In this document: in pieces, positions 15,722-24,837 of the stretch | Numbering within the stretch: the first letter of the stretch is position 1 | Layout of the letters: every line of letters starts with the position of its first letter | Source: Arthrobacter globiformis NBRC 12137 | GTDB lineage: Bacteria; Actinomycetota; Actinomycetes; Actinomycetales; Micrococcaceae | Length of the DNA stretch: 47,624 bases | Assembly (NCBI RefSeq): GCF_000238915.1 | Contig: NZ_BAEG01000005.1 | Span: forward strand, 1-47,624 | Direction: 5' to 3' | Made by a program: the position numbers and the translations under genes | Notes under the pieces: generated by a model | The model's input: only the letters and a program-made list of their open reading frames with translations | Databases searched by the model: none | What the model was told of the DNA's origin: nothing

Positions 15722-17140
15722 ATGAGCACATCCCCACGCACTCCCGGCAACGGCCAGATCCAGTTCGGCGTCTTCTTCCAGGGCGTCAACCACACCACCG
15801 TCTGGCGTGATCCAGCCAGCGGATCCCAGACGGACTTCGAATCGTTCCGCCGGGTGGCACAGACCGCAGAACGTGGCCTCTTCACCGCCTTCTTCCTGGG
15901 CGAAGGGCTGCGGCTCCGTGAACACCTGGGCCGGATCCACGAGCTAGACGTCGCCGGCCGGCCGGACGCGCAGACCGCGCTCGCCGCCCTGGCCGCGGTG
16001 ACCACCAATATCGGCCTGGTGGCCACGCAGAACACCACCTACAACGATCCCGCGGACCTCGCCCACCGGCTGTCCAGCCTGGACCTTCTTTCCGGCGGCC
16101 GGGCGGCGTGGAACATTGTGACCACGGACAACGCCTGGACCGGCGCCAACTTCCGGCGCGGCGGCTTCCTCGCCCACGAGGACCGCTACATCCGGGCCGA
16201 AGCCTTCGTCCAGACGGCTAAGGCGATCTGGGACTCCTGGGCTGACGGCGCAATCGCCGGGTCCCGGGGCTCCCGCCAGTGGCTGGCCGAGGACGCCATC
16301 ACCCCTGTCCGCCGCAAGGATGCGAGTTTCGACGTCGAAATCACCGGCAGGCTTCCGCGGTCCGGCCAGCTGCATCCTGTCCTGTTCCAGGCTGGCGACT
16401 CCCCGGAGGGCCGCGACTTTGCGGTCCGCAACGCGGACGTCATCTTCTCGCGGCACGCCGGGCTGGAGGCGGCCAAGAAGTTCCGCGAGGACATTGTGGC
16501 CCGCACACTGAAAGCAGGCCGTCCGGCGGATGACGTCAAGATCTTCCCGGGGCAGGAGTTCATCCTGGCACCCACCGCCAAGGAAGCAGAGGAAAAGCAC
16601 CAGTGGGTCCGCGAACGGCAGGTGGGCCCGCAGACCGCCATCGCGTTCCTGGAACAGTTCTGGGGCCGCCCCCTAACCGAATATGACCCCGACGGCCCGC
16701 TTCCCGACGTCGACCCGGTTGTGGACGTCACCGACCCCACCCGGGGCAACGCGTTCCACGGAAAGAACGCCCGGGAGCTTGCAGCGGAATGGCGGGCTGA
16801 GGCGGAGGATAAGGGCCTGTCCATCAGGCAGTTCGTCTCCGGTCGCGCCCAGCTCAACGGCCGGGGTCTGGTGGGCTCCTACGACGACGTCGCCGACCTG
16901 TTGGCCGAATACGCACACTCCGGGGCCGTGGACGGCTTCAACATCACGCCATGGATAGTCCCCTCCGGCCTCGATGACATCGTGAACGAGCTTGTCCCCA
17001 GGCTCCAGGATCGCGGCGTCTACCGGACCGAATACGAGGGAACCACCCTCCGGCAAAACCTGGGGCTCCGTGCCCCGCTGTCGCACCGCAACGGCTCGCT
17101 GGCCGCGGTGGACCAGACCCAGAGCGAGGAAGTCGCATGA
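15722..17140 (+). CDS. NtaA/SnaA/DszA family FMN-dependent monooxygenase
   Basis: Reduced-FMN-dependent monooxygenase of 472 residues, the normal size for the nitrilotriacetate/dibenzothiophene-sulfone group. Family blocks are IQFGVFFQGVNHTTVWRDP near the start, GLVATQNTTYNDPADLAHRLSSLD, SGGRAAWNIVTTDN, YIRAEAFVQTAKAIWDSW and the C-terminal GFNITPWIVPSGLDDIVNELVP. B. subtilis YtnJ (CmoJ), which cleaves S-alkylated cysteines, belongs to this family. The ATG at 15722 follows AGAGAGGCC and lies 13 bp behind the previous gene; longer in-frame starts lie inside that gene. It overlaps the binding-protein gene by ATGA. A C-S bond cleaving role is suggested by the riboswitch, but the exact substrate is unknown. 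Confidence 0.9.
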   Translation: MSTSPRTPGNGQIQFGVFFQGVNHTTVWRDPASGSQTDFESFRRVAQTAERGLFTAFFLGEGLRLREHLGRIHELDVAGRPDAQTALAALAAVTTNIGLVATQNTTYNDPADLAHRLSSLDLLSGGRAAWNIVTTDNAWTGANFRRGGFLAHEDRYIRAEAFVQTAKAIWDSWADGAIAGSRGSRQWLAEDAITPVRRKDASFDVEITGRLPRSGQLHPVLFQAGDSPEGRDFAVRNADVIFSRHAGLEAAKKFREDIVARTLKAGRPADDVKIFPGQEFILAPTAKEAEEKHQWVRERQVGPQTAIAFLEQFWGRPLTEYDPDGPLPDVDPVVDVTDPTRGNAFHGKNARELAAEWRAEAEDKGLSIRQFVSGRAQLNGRGLVGSYDDVADLLAEYAHSGAVDGFNITPWIVPSGLDDIVNELVPRLQDRGVYRTEYEGTTLRQNLGLRAPLSHRNGSLAAVDQTQSEEVA

Positions 17141-18831
17141 ACGCCCGAAACACCACCACTGAGCCCGGAACTGCCGGGCCGGACCTTGCCGGGCCGGACC
17201 TTGCCGGGCCGGCACGTGGCCGCCGGATTAGCCGAACAGCGGCAGCCGGAACGCTGCTGGGAACCGTGGCGCTGCTGATCGCCTCCTGCGGCGGCACGTC
17301 CGACGCCGGATCCCAGCCGGGTGCCGGCACCGGCCCCGTGCGGGGCGGCAACCTCAACTTCGCGATCTCGGTGGACCGGGGGTGCATCGATCCCCAGCAG
17401 GTAGGCAACAATGACGCGATCGCCGTCGCCCGCCAGACCGTGGCGTCACTGACTTCCCAGGACCCGAAGACCGGCGAGATCGTCCCCTGGCTGGCTGAGA
17501 AGTTCGAGGCGAACAAGGACGCCACCAGCTTCACCTTCACCCTCCGCAGCGGAGCAACATTCGCGGACGGGACGGCCATCGATGCGCAGTCCGTAAAGAC
17601 CAACTTCGAGGCGATCAAGGCCCTCGGTGCCAAAGCCACCCTGGGTTCCACGTACCTGAGCGACGTCAGCGGCATCACGGTCAAGGACCCGAAGACCGTG
17701 GTGGTGGATTTCGCCAAGCCCAACGCCCAGTTCCTGCAGGCCACCTCCACGTTCACGCTCGGGCTGCTCTCCCCGGCGTCGGCGAAACTCAGCGACGCCG
17801 ACCGCTGCGCGGGCAAATTCGAAGGGTCAGGCCCGTTCACCGTGAAGAGCTACACGGTGGACAAGGAAGCGGTTCTGGAACGCCGGGAAGGCTACGCCTG
17901 GCCCGCGGCCACGAACAGCAACAAGGGTGAGGTTTACCTGGACACCGTCACTTTCAAGATCATCCCGGAAGCAGGCAACCGCACCGGGAGCCTGCAGTCC
18001 GGGCAGATCGACGCCACGGCCGCCATCTCCGCTGCGGACATCAAGCTTTTTGACGGCAACGGCTTCTGGAAGGAGACCAGGGCCAACCCGGGGGTGGTGT
18101 ACAACCTGTACTCCAACGAGTCCACGCCGAAGCTCAAGGAGACGGCGGTGCGCCAGGCGATCTCCAAGGCCATCAACCGCGAGGAAATCACCAAAACGCT
18201 GCTGACCGAGGCGGACCAGCCCGCCAAGGGCGTGCTGTCCCACACCACGCCGTTCTTCAAGGACTTCAGCGAACTGCTGAAGTTTGATCCCGACGGCGCC
18301 AAGAAACTACTGGACGACGCCGGGTGGAAGCCGGGGGCGGACGGCATCCGCGCCAAGAACGGCCAGCGGCTCTCCTTCTCGGTCACCTACTGGCAGTCTC
18401 CGAAGGAAGTCCTGGAACTCGTGCAGCAGCAGCTCAAGGCGGTGGGCATCGACCTCCAGCTGAAGTTCACCACCATCGCTGACGTCACGGCGGCGCAGGC
18501 GAACAAGGACTACGACTTCTCCTACGGCAACCTGACCCGCAGCGATCCGGATGTCCTGCGGACCGTCTTTGGCGCGAACACGGCACGCGGCGGAAGCAAC
18601 CTCCGCCCTGCTTTGCCGGTGGACACTACCCTTGGTGAGCAGGCTGCCGCACTCGACAAGAATGCGCGGCAGAGGCTCGTGGACCAGGCCCAGGAGGCCC
18701 TCATCAAGGACGCGCATTCCATTCCGCTGTACGAGCTTTCCACCACGATCTCCGCCAGCGAGAAGGTTCACGACCTGAAGTTCGAGGCCTCCAGCCGCCT
18801 GGACTTCTACGACGCCTGGCTGAGCAAGTAG
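17137..18831 (+). CDS. ABC transporter substrate-binding lipoprotein (SBP_bac_5)
   Basis: Solute-binding protein of 564 residues of the oligopeptide/nickel class. A 30-residue N-terminal extension with a GPDLA repeat precedes an RRISRT basic motif, a hydrophobic stretch and lipobox LIASC (C51). Family features include GGNLNFAISVDRGCIDPQQ, EIVPWLAEKFEANKDATSFTFTLRSGATFADGT, SGPFTVKSY and VYNLYSNESTPKLKETAVRQAISKAINRE. It is coupled by ATGA to the monooxygenase, so substrate capture and oxidation are co-expressed. The twin-arginine-like motif could mean Tat export, but lipobox processing is the safer call. The ligand is unknown; regulation implies a sulfur compound. Confidence 0.92.
   Translation: MNARNTTTEPGTAGPDLAGPDLAGPARGRRISRTAAAGTLLGTVALLIASCGGTSDAGSQPGAGTGPVRGGNLNFAISVDRGCIDPQQVGNNDAIAVARQTVASLTSQDPKTGEIVPWLAEKFEANKDATSFTFTLRSGATFADGTAIDAQSVKTNFEAIKALGAKATLGSTYLSDVSGITVKDPKTVVVDFAKPNAQFLQATSTFTLGLLSPASAKLSDADRCAGKFEGSGPFTVKSYTVDKEAVLERREGYAWPAATNSNKGEVYLDTVTFKIIPEAGNRTGSLQSGQIDATAAISAADIKLFDGNGFWKETRANPGVVYNLYSNESTPKLKETAVRQAISKAINREEITKTLLTEADQPAKGVLSHTTPFFKDFSELLKFDPDGAKKLLDDAGWKPGADGIRAKNGQRLSFSVTYWQSPKEVLELVQQQLKAVGIDLQLKFTTIADVTAAQANKDYDFSYGNLTRSDPDVLRTVFGANTARGGSNLRPALPVDTTLGEQAAALDKNARQRLVDQAQEALIKDAHSIPLYELSTTISASEKVHDLKFEASSRLDFYDAWLSK
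17176..17212 (+). repeat. 15-bp tandem repeat in a signal-peptide extension
   Basis: GCCGGGCCGGACCTT is present twice in tandem (17176-17205) with a partial third copy. It encodes GPDLAGPDLAGPA in the region before the lipobox of the binding protein. It is likely a slippage-prone, functionally neutral linker. Confidence 0.7.
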
Positions 18832-18833
18832 CT

Positions 18834-19781
18834 ATGCTCCGGTATGTCGGGCAACGTCTCCTGCAGGGCGCCTTTGTCCTCTGGGCGGCCTACACTGTCT
18901 CCTTTTTCATCCTGTACCTGCTCCCGGGCGACGCCGTCAGCATCATGGCCAGCGGCGATGAGCAGAATGCCGTGGACCCAGCGCTCGTGGCGAAGCTGCG
19001 CAGCGAATACGGGCTGGACCGGCCGCTCTACGAGCAGTACTTCATCGCCCTGGGCAGGGCACTGCAACTCGATTTCGGCATTTCCATCAAGAACGGGGTG
19101 GCGGCCACCCGGTCCGTGGCCGAGGTCCTGCCCGAAACCATCAAGCTCGCCGCCGCGGGATTCGCGCTCGCCGTGCTGCTCGGCAGCGCCCTGGCCACTG
19201 CGGCCACCTTCAGCCGGAACCCCTGGGTGCGGCAGGCCCTCGGCTCGCTGCCGCCGCTCGGGATCGCCGTGCCGACGTTCTGGATCGGGCTCCTGCTCCT
19301 GCAGTTGTTCTCCTTCCGGCTTCGCCTGTTCCCGGCGATCGGCAACGACGGCGCCGCCAGCATCGTCCTGCCCGCGCTCACCCTCGCCATCCCGACGGCG
19401 GCCGTGATCGCCCAGCTGCTGTCCCGCAGCCTGCGCCAGACCCTCGGCGAGCCCTATATAGAGCAGGTCCGCGCCAAGGGGGCCAGCGAAGCGCTCATCA
19501 ACTTTGGACATGCCCTCCGCAACGCCGCCATTCCCACCCTGACCATGCTTGGCATCCTGGTGGGCAACCTGCTGGCCGGCGCCGTGGTCAGCGAAACGGT
19601 GTTCTCGCGGGCAGGCATCGGCCGCCTCACCGTCACGGCAGTCAACAGCCGGGATATCCCCGTGGTGCAGACGCTCGTTGTCCTCGCGGCCGTCATCTTT
19701 GTGGTCACCAGCCTGGTGGTGGACCTGATCTACCCGCTCGTGGACCCCCGCATCAACATCGGCAAGACGGCCAAGGCCTAG
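18834..19781 (+). CDS. Peptide/nickel-type ABC permease (DppB-like)
   Basis: Permease of 315 residues. The N-terminus MLRYVGQRLLQGAFVLWAAY and the first periplasmic loop with LLPGDAVSIMASG and YGLDRPLYEQY are standard for the DppB/OppB subunit. The EAA loop contains RAKGASEALINFGHALRNA, and NLLAGAVVSETVFSRAGIG follows before the last helices. It starts 2 bp after the binding-protein stop. Together with the next two genes it forms a complete importer: two permeases and a fused double ATPase. Confidence 0.94.
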   Translation: MLRYVGQRLLQGAFVLWAAYTVSFFILYLLPGDAVSIMASGDEQNAVDPALVAKLRSEYGLDRPLYEQYFIALGRALQLDFGISIKNGVAATRSVAEVLPETIKLAAAGFALAVLLGSALATAATFSRNPWVRQALGSLPPLGIAVPTFWIGLLLLQLFSFRLRLFPAIGNDGAASIVLPALTLAIPTAAVIAQLLSRSLRQTLGEPYIEQVRAKGASEALINFGHALRNAAIPTLTMLGILVGNLLAGAVVSETVFSRAGIGRLTVTAVNSRDIPVVQTLVVLAAVIFVVTSLVVDLIYPLVDPRINIGKTAKA

Positions 19782-19789
19782 GAGGCACC

Positions 19790-20749
19790 ATGTCACAGCA
19801 GCTTCTGCGGGAAACGGACCCGGACCTCCTTGCGGCCGAGTATCCCGGCCCGGCCGCCAGCAGCGAAGAGTTTCCGGCCGCTCCCGAGAACCCGCGGTGG
19901 AGCGGAGCGGCAGGGCATATTCTCCGCCTGCTGCAGCAGACCGCCCGGCAGTCCCTGCGGCAGCCCGGACTGTTTTTGGCGGTGCTGGTCCTCGGCACCA
20001 CACTGCTCTGGGCCGCCGTCCCGGCGGCCTTCACCTCCTGGCCGCCGGACACCGGGATCCCCGCGGACCGGCTGCTGCCGCCGTCGGCCACGCACTGGTT
20101 CGGCACGGACAGCCTGGGCCGCGACCTCTTCTCCCGGGTGGTCCACGGTTCGGCGACGTCGCTGGCCGCCACCGCCGTCGCCGTGGCCGTTGGCCTCGTG
20201 GCCGGTTCGGCTCTCGGGCTGCTGGCAGGGTTTGTGCGCGGCTGGGTTGATGACGCCATCATGCGCCTCATGGATGTCCTGCTCGCGATTCCCAGCCTCC
20301 TGCTCTCCCTCGCCCTGATTACGGTGCTCGGCTTCGGCACGGTCAACATTGCCATTGCGGTGGGCGTGGCCAGCGTGGCCAACTTCGCACGCATCATGCG
20401 CTCGGAATCGCTGCGGGTGGGAACAGCGGTGTACGTCGAGGCGGCGCGTTCCGCAGGCGTGCGCTGGCACACCATCCTGCTCCGGCATGTCCTGCCCAAT
20501 GCGGCCGGGCCGGTGCTGGCCTTGTCCGCGCTGGAGTTCGGCGCGGCCGTACTGTCCATCTCATCGCTCAGCTTCCTGGGTTTCGGCGCCCCGCCGCCTG
20601 CCTCGGAATGGGGGTCCCTCGTGGCCGGCGGCCGCGACTACCTCGTGGCCGCATGGTGGCTGGTGACCCTGCCCGGCGCGGTGATTGCCGCCGTCGTGCT
20701 TTCCGCCAACCGCATCTCCCATGCCTTCCAGACAAGGACCAGCCGATGA
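19790..20749 (+). CDS. Peptide/nickel-type ABC permease (DppC-like)
   Basis: Permease of 319 residues and partner of the preceding DppB-like protein. A long cytoplasmic N-terminus (about 1-60) precedes the first helix. The HWFGTDSLGRDLFSRVVHGSATSL block is diagnostic of DppC/OppC proteins. The EAA loop reads EAARSAGVRWHTILLRHVLPNA and the C-terminus has SFLGFGAPPPASEWGSLV. AGGAGG six bases before the ATG at 19790 fixes the start. The gene overlaps the ATPase gene by ATGA at 20746-20749. Confidence 0.94.
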   Translation: MSQQLLRETDPDLLAAEYPGPAASSEEFPAAPENPRWSGAAGHILRLLQQTARQSLRQPGLFLAVLVLGTTLLWAAVPAAFTSWPPDTGIPADRLLPPSATHWFGTDSLGRDLFSRVVHGSATSLAATAVAVAVGLVAGSALGLLAGFVRGWVDDAIMRLMDVLLAIPSLLLSLALITVLGFGTVNIAIAVGVASVANFARIMRSESLRVGTAVYVEAARSAGVRWHTILLRHVLPNAAGPVLALSALEFGAAVLSISSLSFLGFGAPPPASEWGSLVAGGRDYLVAAWWLVTLPGAVIAAVVLSANRISHAFQTRTSR

Positions 20750-22437
20750 CCGCCAGTACCGCAGCCCCCGCCGGAGCGCCCCTGCTGACGGTCGAGGAAC
20801 TCAAAGTCTCCTACCTGGTGGACGGCGAGCCGCAGCCCGCCGTCCAAGGGGTGAGTTTCCAGGTCTACGCCGGCGAGGTGGTGGCCATCGTGGGTGAGTC
20901 AGGATCGGGCAAGACCACCACCGCGCACTCCATCATCAACCTCCTTCCGGGCAACGCCCGCCGTGACTCAGGGAAGGTTCTGTTCGGGGGCGCTGACCTC
21001 ACCCGCCTGATGCGCAAGGAATGGCAGAACGTGCGCGGTAAGGACATAGGCCTGATCCCGCAGGACCCGACGGCGTCGCTGGACCCGCTGCAACGGGTGG
21101 GGGAGCAGGTGGCCGAGTCGCTGACTATCCACCGCATCCAGCCGAAGAAGGCTGCCCGCGAGGCCGCCGTCCGGCTGCTCGAGGAGAGCGGGATCCGTGA
21201 CGCCGCGGCGCGTGCCCGCCAGTACCCGCACCAGTTCTCGGGCGGAATGCGGCAACGGGTCCTCATTGCCGCCGCGCTCGCCGCCAGGCCCCGGCTGGTC
21301 ATCGCCGATGAGCCCACCAGCGCCCTGGACGTGACGGTCCAGCGGCAGATCCTGGACAACATCGCGGCACTGACAGCGGAGCGCGGAACCGCCGTGCTGC
21401 TCATTACGCACGACCTCGGCGTGGCCGCGGACCGGGCGGACAGGATCATTGTGATGCGGCAGGGCGTCGTCGTGGAGCAGGGCCCCACGGCTTCCGTCCT
21501 GACCAACCCGCAGGACGGATACACGCGCTCGCTGATCGCAGCCGCGCCGGGCCTAAGCCCGCGGCGGCTGAGGAGGACGGTTTCGCCGATCAGTCCGGCG
21601 TCTGCCGGAGATTCCCCTGTCGCCGGAAAAACCCCGGGAGCCCGGCCGCCACTGGTGGAAGCCGCGGGGCTGCGCAAGGTGTTCAGCCTGCCGCGCGCTG
21701 CGGGCAGCGCCAGGACCATCACCGCGGTCGACGGCGTTTCCCTTGATATCCGCAAAGGGGAGACCCTCGCGCTGGTGGGCGAGTCGGGATCCGGCAAGAG
21801 CACGGTGGCCCGGCTGCTGCTGCGCCTCGAGAAGCCCAGCGGCGGCAGCGTGCTGTTCGACGGGCAGGATCTGGCCACGGCGAGGGGTGAAAACCTCAGG
21901 CTGCTGCGCCGCCGGTTCCAGGTGGTGTTCCAGAGCCCCTTCGCCTCACTGGATCCGCGCTTCAGCGTGTCGGACAGCATCGCGGAGCCGCTCCGCGCCT
22001 TCGCCGAGGGAAGCCCGGGCGAGCAGCGCGGGCGGGTCGCAGAGCTCCTTGACGCCGTTCAGCTGCCAGCGGGATTCGCGCGGCGGCTCCCCGCGGAGCT
22101 CTCCGGCGGGCAGCGCCAGCGCGTGGCCATCGCGCGCGCCCTGGCCCTGCGGCCGGACCTGGTGGTCCTGGACGAAGCGGTGTCGGCGCTGGACGTTTCG
22201 GTGCAGGCACAGATCCTGGACCTCCTCGCCGGGCTCCAGGAACGGGACGGCTTGAGCTACCTGTTCATTTCCCACGACCTCGCCGTGGTCCAGCAGATTT
22301 CCGACCGGGTGGCCGTGATGCGGGCTGGAAAGCTCGTGGAGCTCGGAGCCACTGCGGAGATCCTGGGGAACCCCGCACACGAGTACACGCGGCAGCTGAT
22401 CAGCGCCATTCCCGGCCGGCAGGTGCTGGCGGTCTGA
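20746..22437 (+). CDS. Fused double ABC ATPase (DppD-DppF type)
   Basis: ATPase of 563 residues with two complete nucleotide-binding domains. Domain 1 has Walker A GESGSGKT (50-57) and signature FSGGMRQRV. Domain 2 has Walker A GESGSGKS (345-352) and signature LSGGQRQRV. Both have Walker B with [15 protein letters not shown] or [15 protein letters not shown] and D-loop features. The linker (about 270-310) is Pro/Ala rich and carries the oligopeptide-transporter C-terminal element. The ATG at 20746 overlaps the DppC stop; the in-frame upstream extension lies entirely inside that gene. Last gene of the plus operon, with an intrinsic terminator 24 bp after the stop. Confidence 0.95.
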   Translation: MTASTAAPAGAPLLTVEELKVSYLVDGEPQPAVQGVSFQVYAGEVVAIVGESGSGKTTTAHSIINLLPGNARRDSGKVLFGGADLTRLMRKEWQNVRGKDIGLIPQDPTASLDPLQRVGEQVAESLTIHRIQPKKAAREAAVRLLEESGIRDAAARARQYPHQFSGGMRQRVLIAAALAARPRLVIADEPTSALDVTVQRQILDNIAALTAERGTAVLLITHDLGVAADRADRIIVMRQGVVVEQGPTASVLTNPQDGYTRSLIAAAPGLSPRRLRRTVSPISPASAGDSPVAGKTPGARPPLVEAAGLRKVFSLPRAAGSARTITAVDGVSLDIRKGETLALVGESGSGKSTVARLLLRLEKPSGGSVLFDGQDLATARGENLRLLRRRFQVVFQSPFASLDPRFSVSDSIAEPLRAFAEGSPGEQRGRVAELLDAVQLPAGFARRLPAELSGGQRQRVAIARALALRPDLVVLDEAVSALDVSVQAQILDLLAGLQERDGLSYLFISHDLAVVQQISDRVAVMRAGKLVELGATAEILGNPAHEYTRQLISAIPGRQVLAV

Positions 22438-22460
22438 GATTGAGAAGGGGCGAAACAGCA

Positions 22461-22500
22461 AGAGGGTGGGCATCCGGCTGGACGCCCACCCTTTTCGTTT
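22461..22500 (+). terminator. Intrinsic terminator between the convergent operons
   Basis: GGGTGGGC (22464-22471) pairs with GCCCACCC (22484-22491), extended by AGA/TTT outside and TCC/GGA inside, with a short GGCT loop. TTTTCGTTTT follows on the plus strand. The minus strand lacks a clean U tract but reads through the same stem, so it may be weakly bidirectional. Confidence 0.85.
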
Positions 22501-22514
22501 TGGCCCGAGTTCGC

Positions 22515-23129
22515 TCAGTTCTGCGGCTCGGGCTGCTCCGGTTCGCCGAGGGACAGCATGAGCCGGTTGGCCCAGTTGAAAAACGCGCTGCCGTGGATGA
22601 CGTCGGCCAGCTCCAGGACGTCCAGCCCCTCGTCCTGCAATGCCCGGATGTGGGCAACGTTCAGCTGTGGCGGTGTCTGGGCGAGTGCAGCCGCGGCCGC
22701 CACAACGGCATTCCAGCGCGGGCCAAGGTCCGCGGAGGTGCCCTCGTCGAGGAGCCGCTGGACGTCGTCGTGCCGGTCCGCGTGGTGGGAGGCGAACCGG
22801 GCGTGCACGGAGGCGCAGAAGACGCAGCCGTTGACACGGGAGGTAGCCGCTGCAGCGAGTTCACGCTCGGCGCGGGGAAGGCCTTCCTTGGTGTTGTAGA
22901 AGATGTCCTTGTCGGTCCGCGTCCGTGCGCCCAGAATCTCCGGATCACGGGCCAGCAGCCGGAAGTAGTCACTTCCGGCGCGTCCGCGGTCCACCAGCCC
23001 GGCATACTGGCGCTCGGTCAGGTCTGCGGCGTCGGGGGCCTGGAGCCAGGGCCGCCAGCCCAGTCCATCCTGTGTGAAGGCCTCCGGGCGGTTCAGGGTG
23101 GGGTAGGTGGTCACCAGTTCGTCGGTCAT
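22515..23129 (-). CDS. AhpD/CMD-type alkylhydroperoxidase domain protein with CXXC
   Basis: A 204-residue carboxymuconolactone-decarboxylase-fold protein. The AhpD proton-relay set is visible: E90, then C102 and C105 in GCVFCASVHARF, and H109, with the spacing of catalytic AhpD. The C-terminus has HIRALQDEGLDVLELADVIHGSAFFNWANRL. It resembles the family I recall as Avi_7169, found beside luciferase-like monooxygenases and peptide-type ABC importers. It should act on peroxides or as a thiol-disulfide reductant. It is the last gene of the minus operon and overlaps its sister CMD gene by ATGA. The exact reaction is unknown. Confidence 0.87.
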   Translation of the reverse strand: MTDELVTTYPTLNRPEAFTQDGLGWRPWLQAPDAADLTERQYAGLVDRGRAGSDYFRLLARDPEILGARTRTDKDIFYNTKEGLPRAERELAAAATSRVNGCVFCASVHARFASHHADRHDDVQRLLDEGTSADLGPRWNAVVAAAAALAQTPPQLNVAHIRALQDEGLDVLELADVIHGSAFFNWANRLMLSLGEPEQPEPQN

Positions 23130-23794
23130 GATCCGGTCCTTACGGTCTGGGCGGCAGCCGGGTTGGCGGGAATGTCAGCGGTGGCGGGCACCGTCTGGGC
23201 CGCTGCCAGAAGCCGCAGCCCGGAAACCACCCGGAGCTGATAGGCGAGGAAAGCCACGAGCTGGGAGAGCGTGACGATCCCTGTGGTGGACCAGCCAGCT
23301 TTCACGAGGGAGCCGAGGGCCGCCGGAGAAGCTTCCCGCGGCCGGAATACCAGCAGGTGCGCGTGTTCCAGTGCCGCGCCCAGCTTTTCGCCCAGAGCCT
23401 CCCTGATTGCGGCAGGCGTGGCCCACCGCAGCCCCGGACGGTTTTCGTCCTGCAGGCCGGGTTCGCGGTACTCGCCGTACGGCCCGAGCGCGGCACCCGA
23501 CTTCGCTGCTTCGAAGACGGCAGTGTGCAGCGCGTCGTCGGACCCGGCCGCCTTGAGCCCCTGCTGGTAGAAGGCGGTCGCCTCAGCATCTCCGTGCAGC
23601 GCCGCGACAAACACGCCGACGGCGAACCGTTCGGGCAGGCTCGCATCGCTGAGCACATCAGGCTCGAACAGGGCCAGGTAGCTGGCCTGGGTGTTGTCCC
23701 GGGTAACGGGGCGGCGCCGCCGCAGTTCATCCAGCGGCGACCCGGGGGAGACCCCCAGGATGGTGTCGACGGCGTCGTGTTCTGTGCTGCTCAT
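23126..23794 (-). CDS. CMD domain protein lacking the CXXC motif
   Basis: A 222-residue protein of the AhpD-like fold, with helical blocks SLPERFAVGVFVAALHGDAEATAFY and HAHLLVFRPREASPAALGSLVKAGWSTTGIVTLSQLVAFLAYQLRV. No CXXC pair is present, so it is not an AhpD peroxidase on its own. It resembles what I recall as the Avi_7170 family, which occurs next to the CXXC-containing partner. The two may form a heteromer in which this subunit binds substrate. It overlaps both neighbours by 4 bp. Its Ala/Thr-rich C-terminus is probably disordered. Confidence 0.82.
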   Translation of the reverse strand: MSSTEHDAVDTILGVSPGSPLDELRRRRPVTRDNTQASYLALFEPDVLSDASLPERFAVGVFVAALHGDAEATAFYQQGLKAAGSDDALHTAVFEAAKSGAALGPYGEYREPGLQDENRPGLRWATPAAIREALGEKLGAALEHAHLLVFRPREASPAALGSLVKAGWSTTGIVTLSQLVAFLAYQLRVVSGLRLLAAAQTVPATADIPANPAAAQTVRTGS

Positions 23795-24837
23795 TTCTCT
23801 CCTTGCTGGACGGGGACAGTGGCCGGGGCTGCTTTCCAGCCGAGCCGCGGAACCACCTCGGTGGCGGCGAGTTCGATGGAACGCAGGATGTACTGGTGCG
23901 GCGGATCGATCGAGTGGACCTGGAAGGAAATGTCCGTTGCGCGCTGCAGGGAGCTGTCGCCGGCCAGGGATTCGACGACGTCATCCACCGTTCCGACGTG
24001 CGCATCCGTGGCCTTGATCAGGCTTTCGGCGTCGTGGCCTTCAATGACGTGGCCTTGGCGCTCGAAGTGCGGGACGATCCGGCGCAGCCCGGCTTCGGCG
24101 AAGCGGAGCGCCTCCGCCCGGCTGTCGGCCACAAAAAGGGTTCGGGAGGCGAGGATCCGCGGGGTTGCTCCTACCGGAAGCGCCGCCAGATAGGCGTCGA
24201 TGATCGGATTCTGCAGCTCGTCCAGGGGCGCCGACGGCTCCTCGGGGGACCGGGGCTGGGTGCGGGAGAGCATCACGCCGTCGCCCGCCCAGCCGGCGCG
24301 CTCGCCGCCGGCCACGGAGAAGGTGGCCTGCCAAATCCGCTCCAGGAGCTGCGGCGCGGCCGGGTAGAGCCGGTCCGTGGACGTTCCGAGCTCCTTCCCG
24401 CCCCAGGCCTCGGCGAGCAGCTGCAGCTTGTCCGCGAACAGGCTTCGCCGTTCGTCGGAGTCCAGGCCGAACGCCGTAAAAGCGGACGGCGTGCCGCCCG
24501 TTCCCACGCCGACTTCCAGCCGTCCGCCGGAAAGCAGGTCCAGCACGGCGGCGTCCTCGGCCGCGCGCAGCGGGTCCTCGAGGGGAAGGGTGATAATCCC
24601 GGTTCCCAGCCGGATCCCCGAGGTCCTCGCCGCAACGTGCGAGAGGAACACCAGCGGTGACGGGAGCCCGCCCTCCGACCCGTTGAAGTGGTGCTGGGCC
24701 ACCCACGCGGAATCGAACCCCAGCTCTTCGGCCCTGACGATCTGTTCGAGGGCGAGCCGGTAGCGTTCTGCGGGCCCGGCGTCGTCCAGCAGCCGGGTGA
24801 AGAAGCCGATCCTCTTGGCGGTGCCGGTGCGGGTCAT
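23791..24837 (-). CDS. FMN-dependent luciferase-like monooxygenase (KPN_01858-like)
   Basis: Luciferase-like monooxygenase of 348 residues. It starts RIGFFTRLLDDAGPAERYRLALEQIVRAEELGFDSAWVAQHHF, with the paired histidines and the SPLVFLSHVAARTSGIRLGTGIITLP strand of the fold. SGGRLEVGVGTGG follows. The sequence and its companions fit the family I recall as KPN_01858, described in databases by genome context only. It overlaps the ATPase gene upstream and the CMD gene downstream, each by 4 bp, so stoichiometric co-expression is likely. The substrate is presumably delivered by the ABC importer of this operon. No flavin reductase is encoded here. Confidence 0.88.
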   Translation of the reverse strand: MTRTGTAKRIGFFTRLLDDAGPAERYRLALEQIVRAEELGFDSAWVAQHHFNGSEGGLPSPLVFLSHVAARTSGIRLGTGIITLPLEDPLRAAEDAAVLDLLSGGRLEVGVGTGGTPSAFTAFGLDSDERRSLFADKLQLLAEAWGGKELGTSTDRLYPAAPQLLERIWQATFSVAGGERAGWAGDGVMLSRTQPRSPEEPSAPLDELQNPIIDAYLAALPVGATPRILASRTLFVADSRAEALRFAEAGLRRIVPHFERQGHVIEGHDAESLIKATDAHVGTVDDVVESLAGDSSLQRATDISFQVHSIDPPHQYILRSIELAATEVVPRLGWKAAPATVPVQQGEK

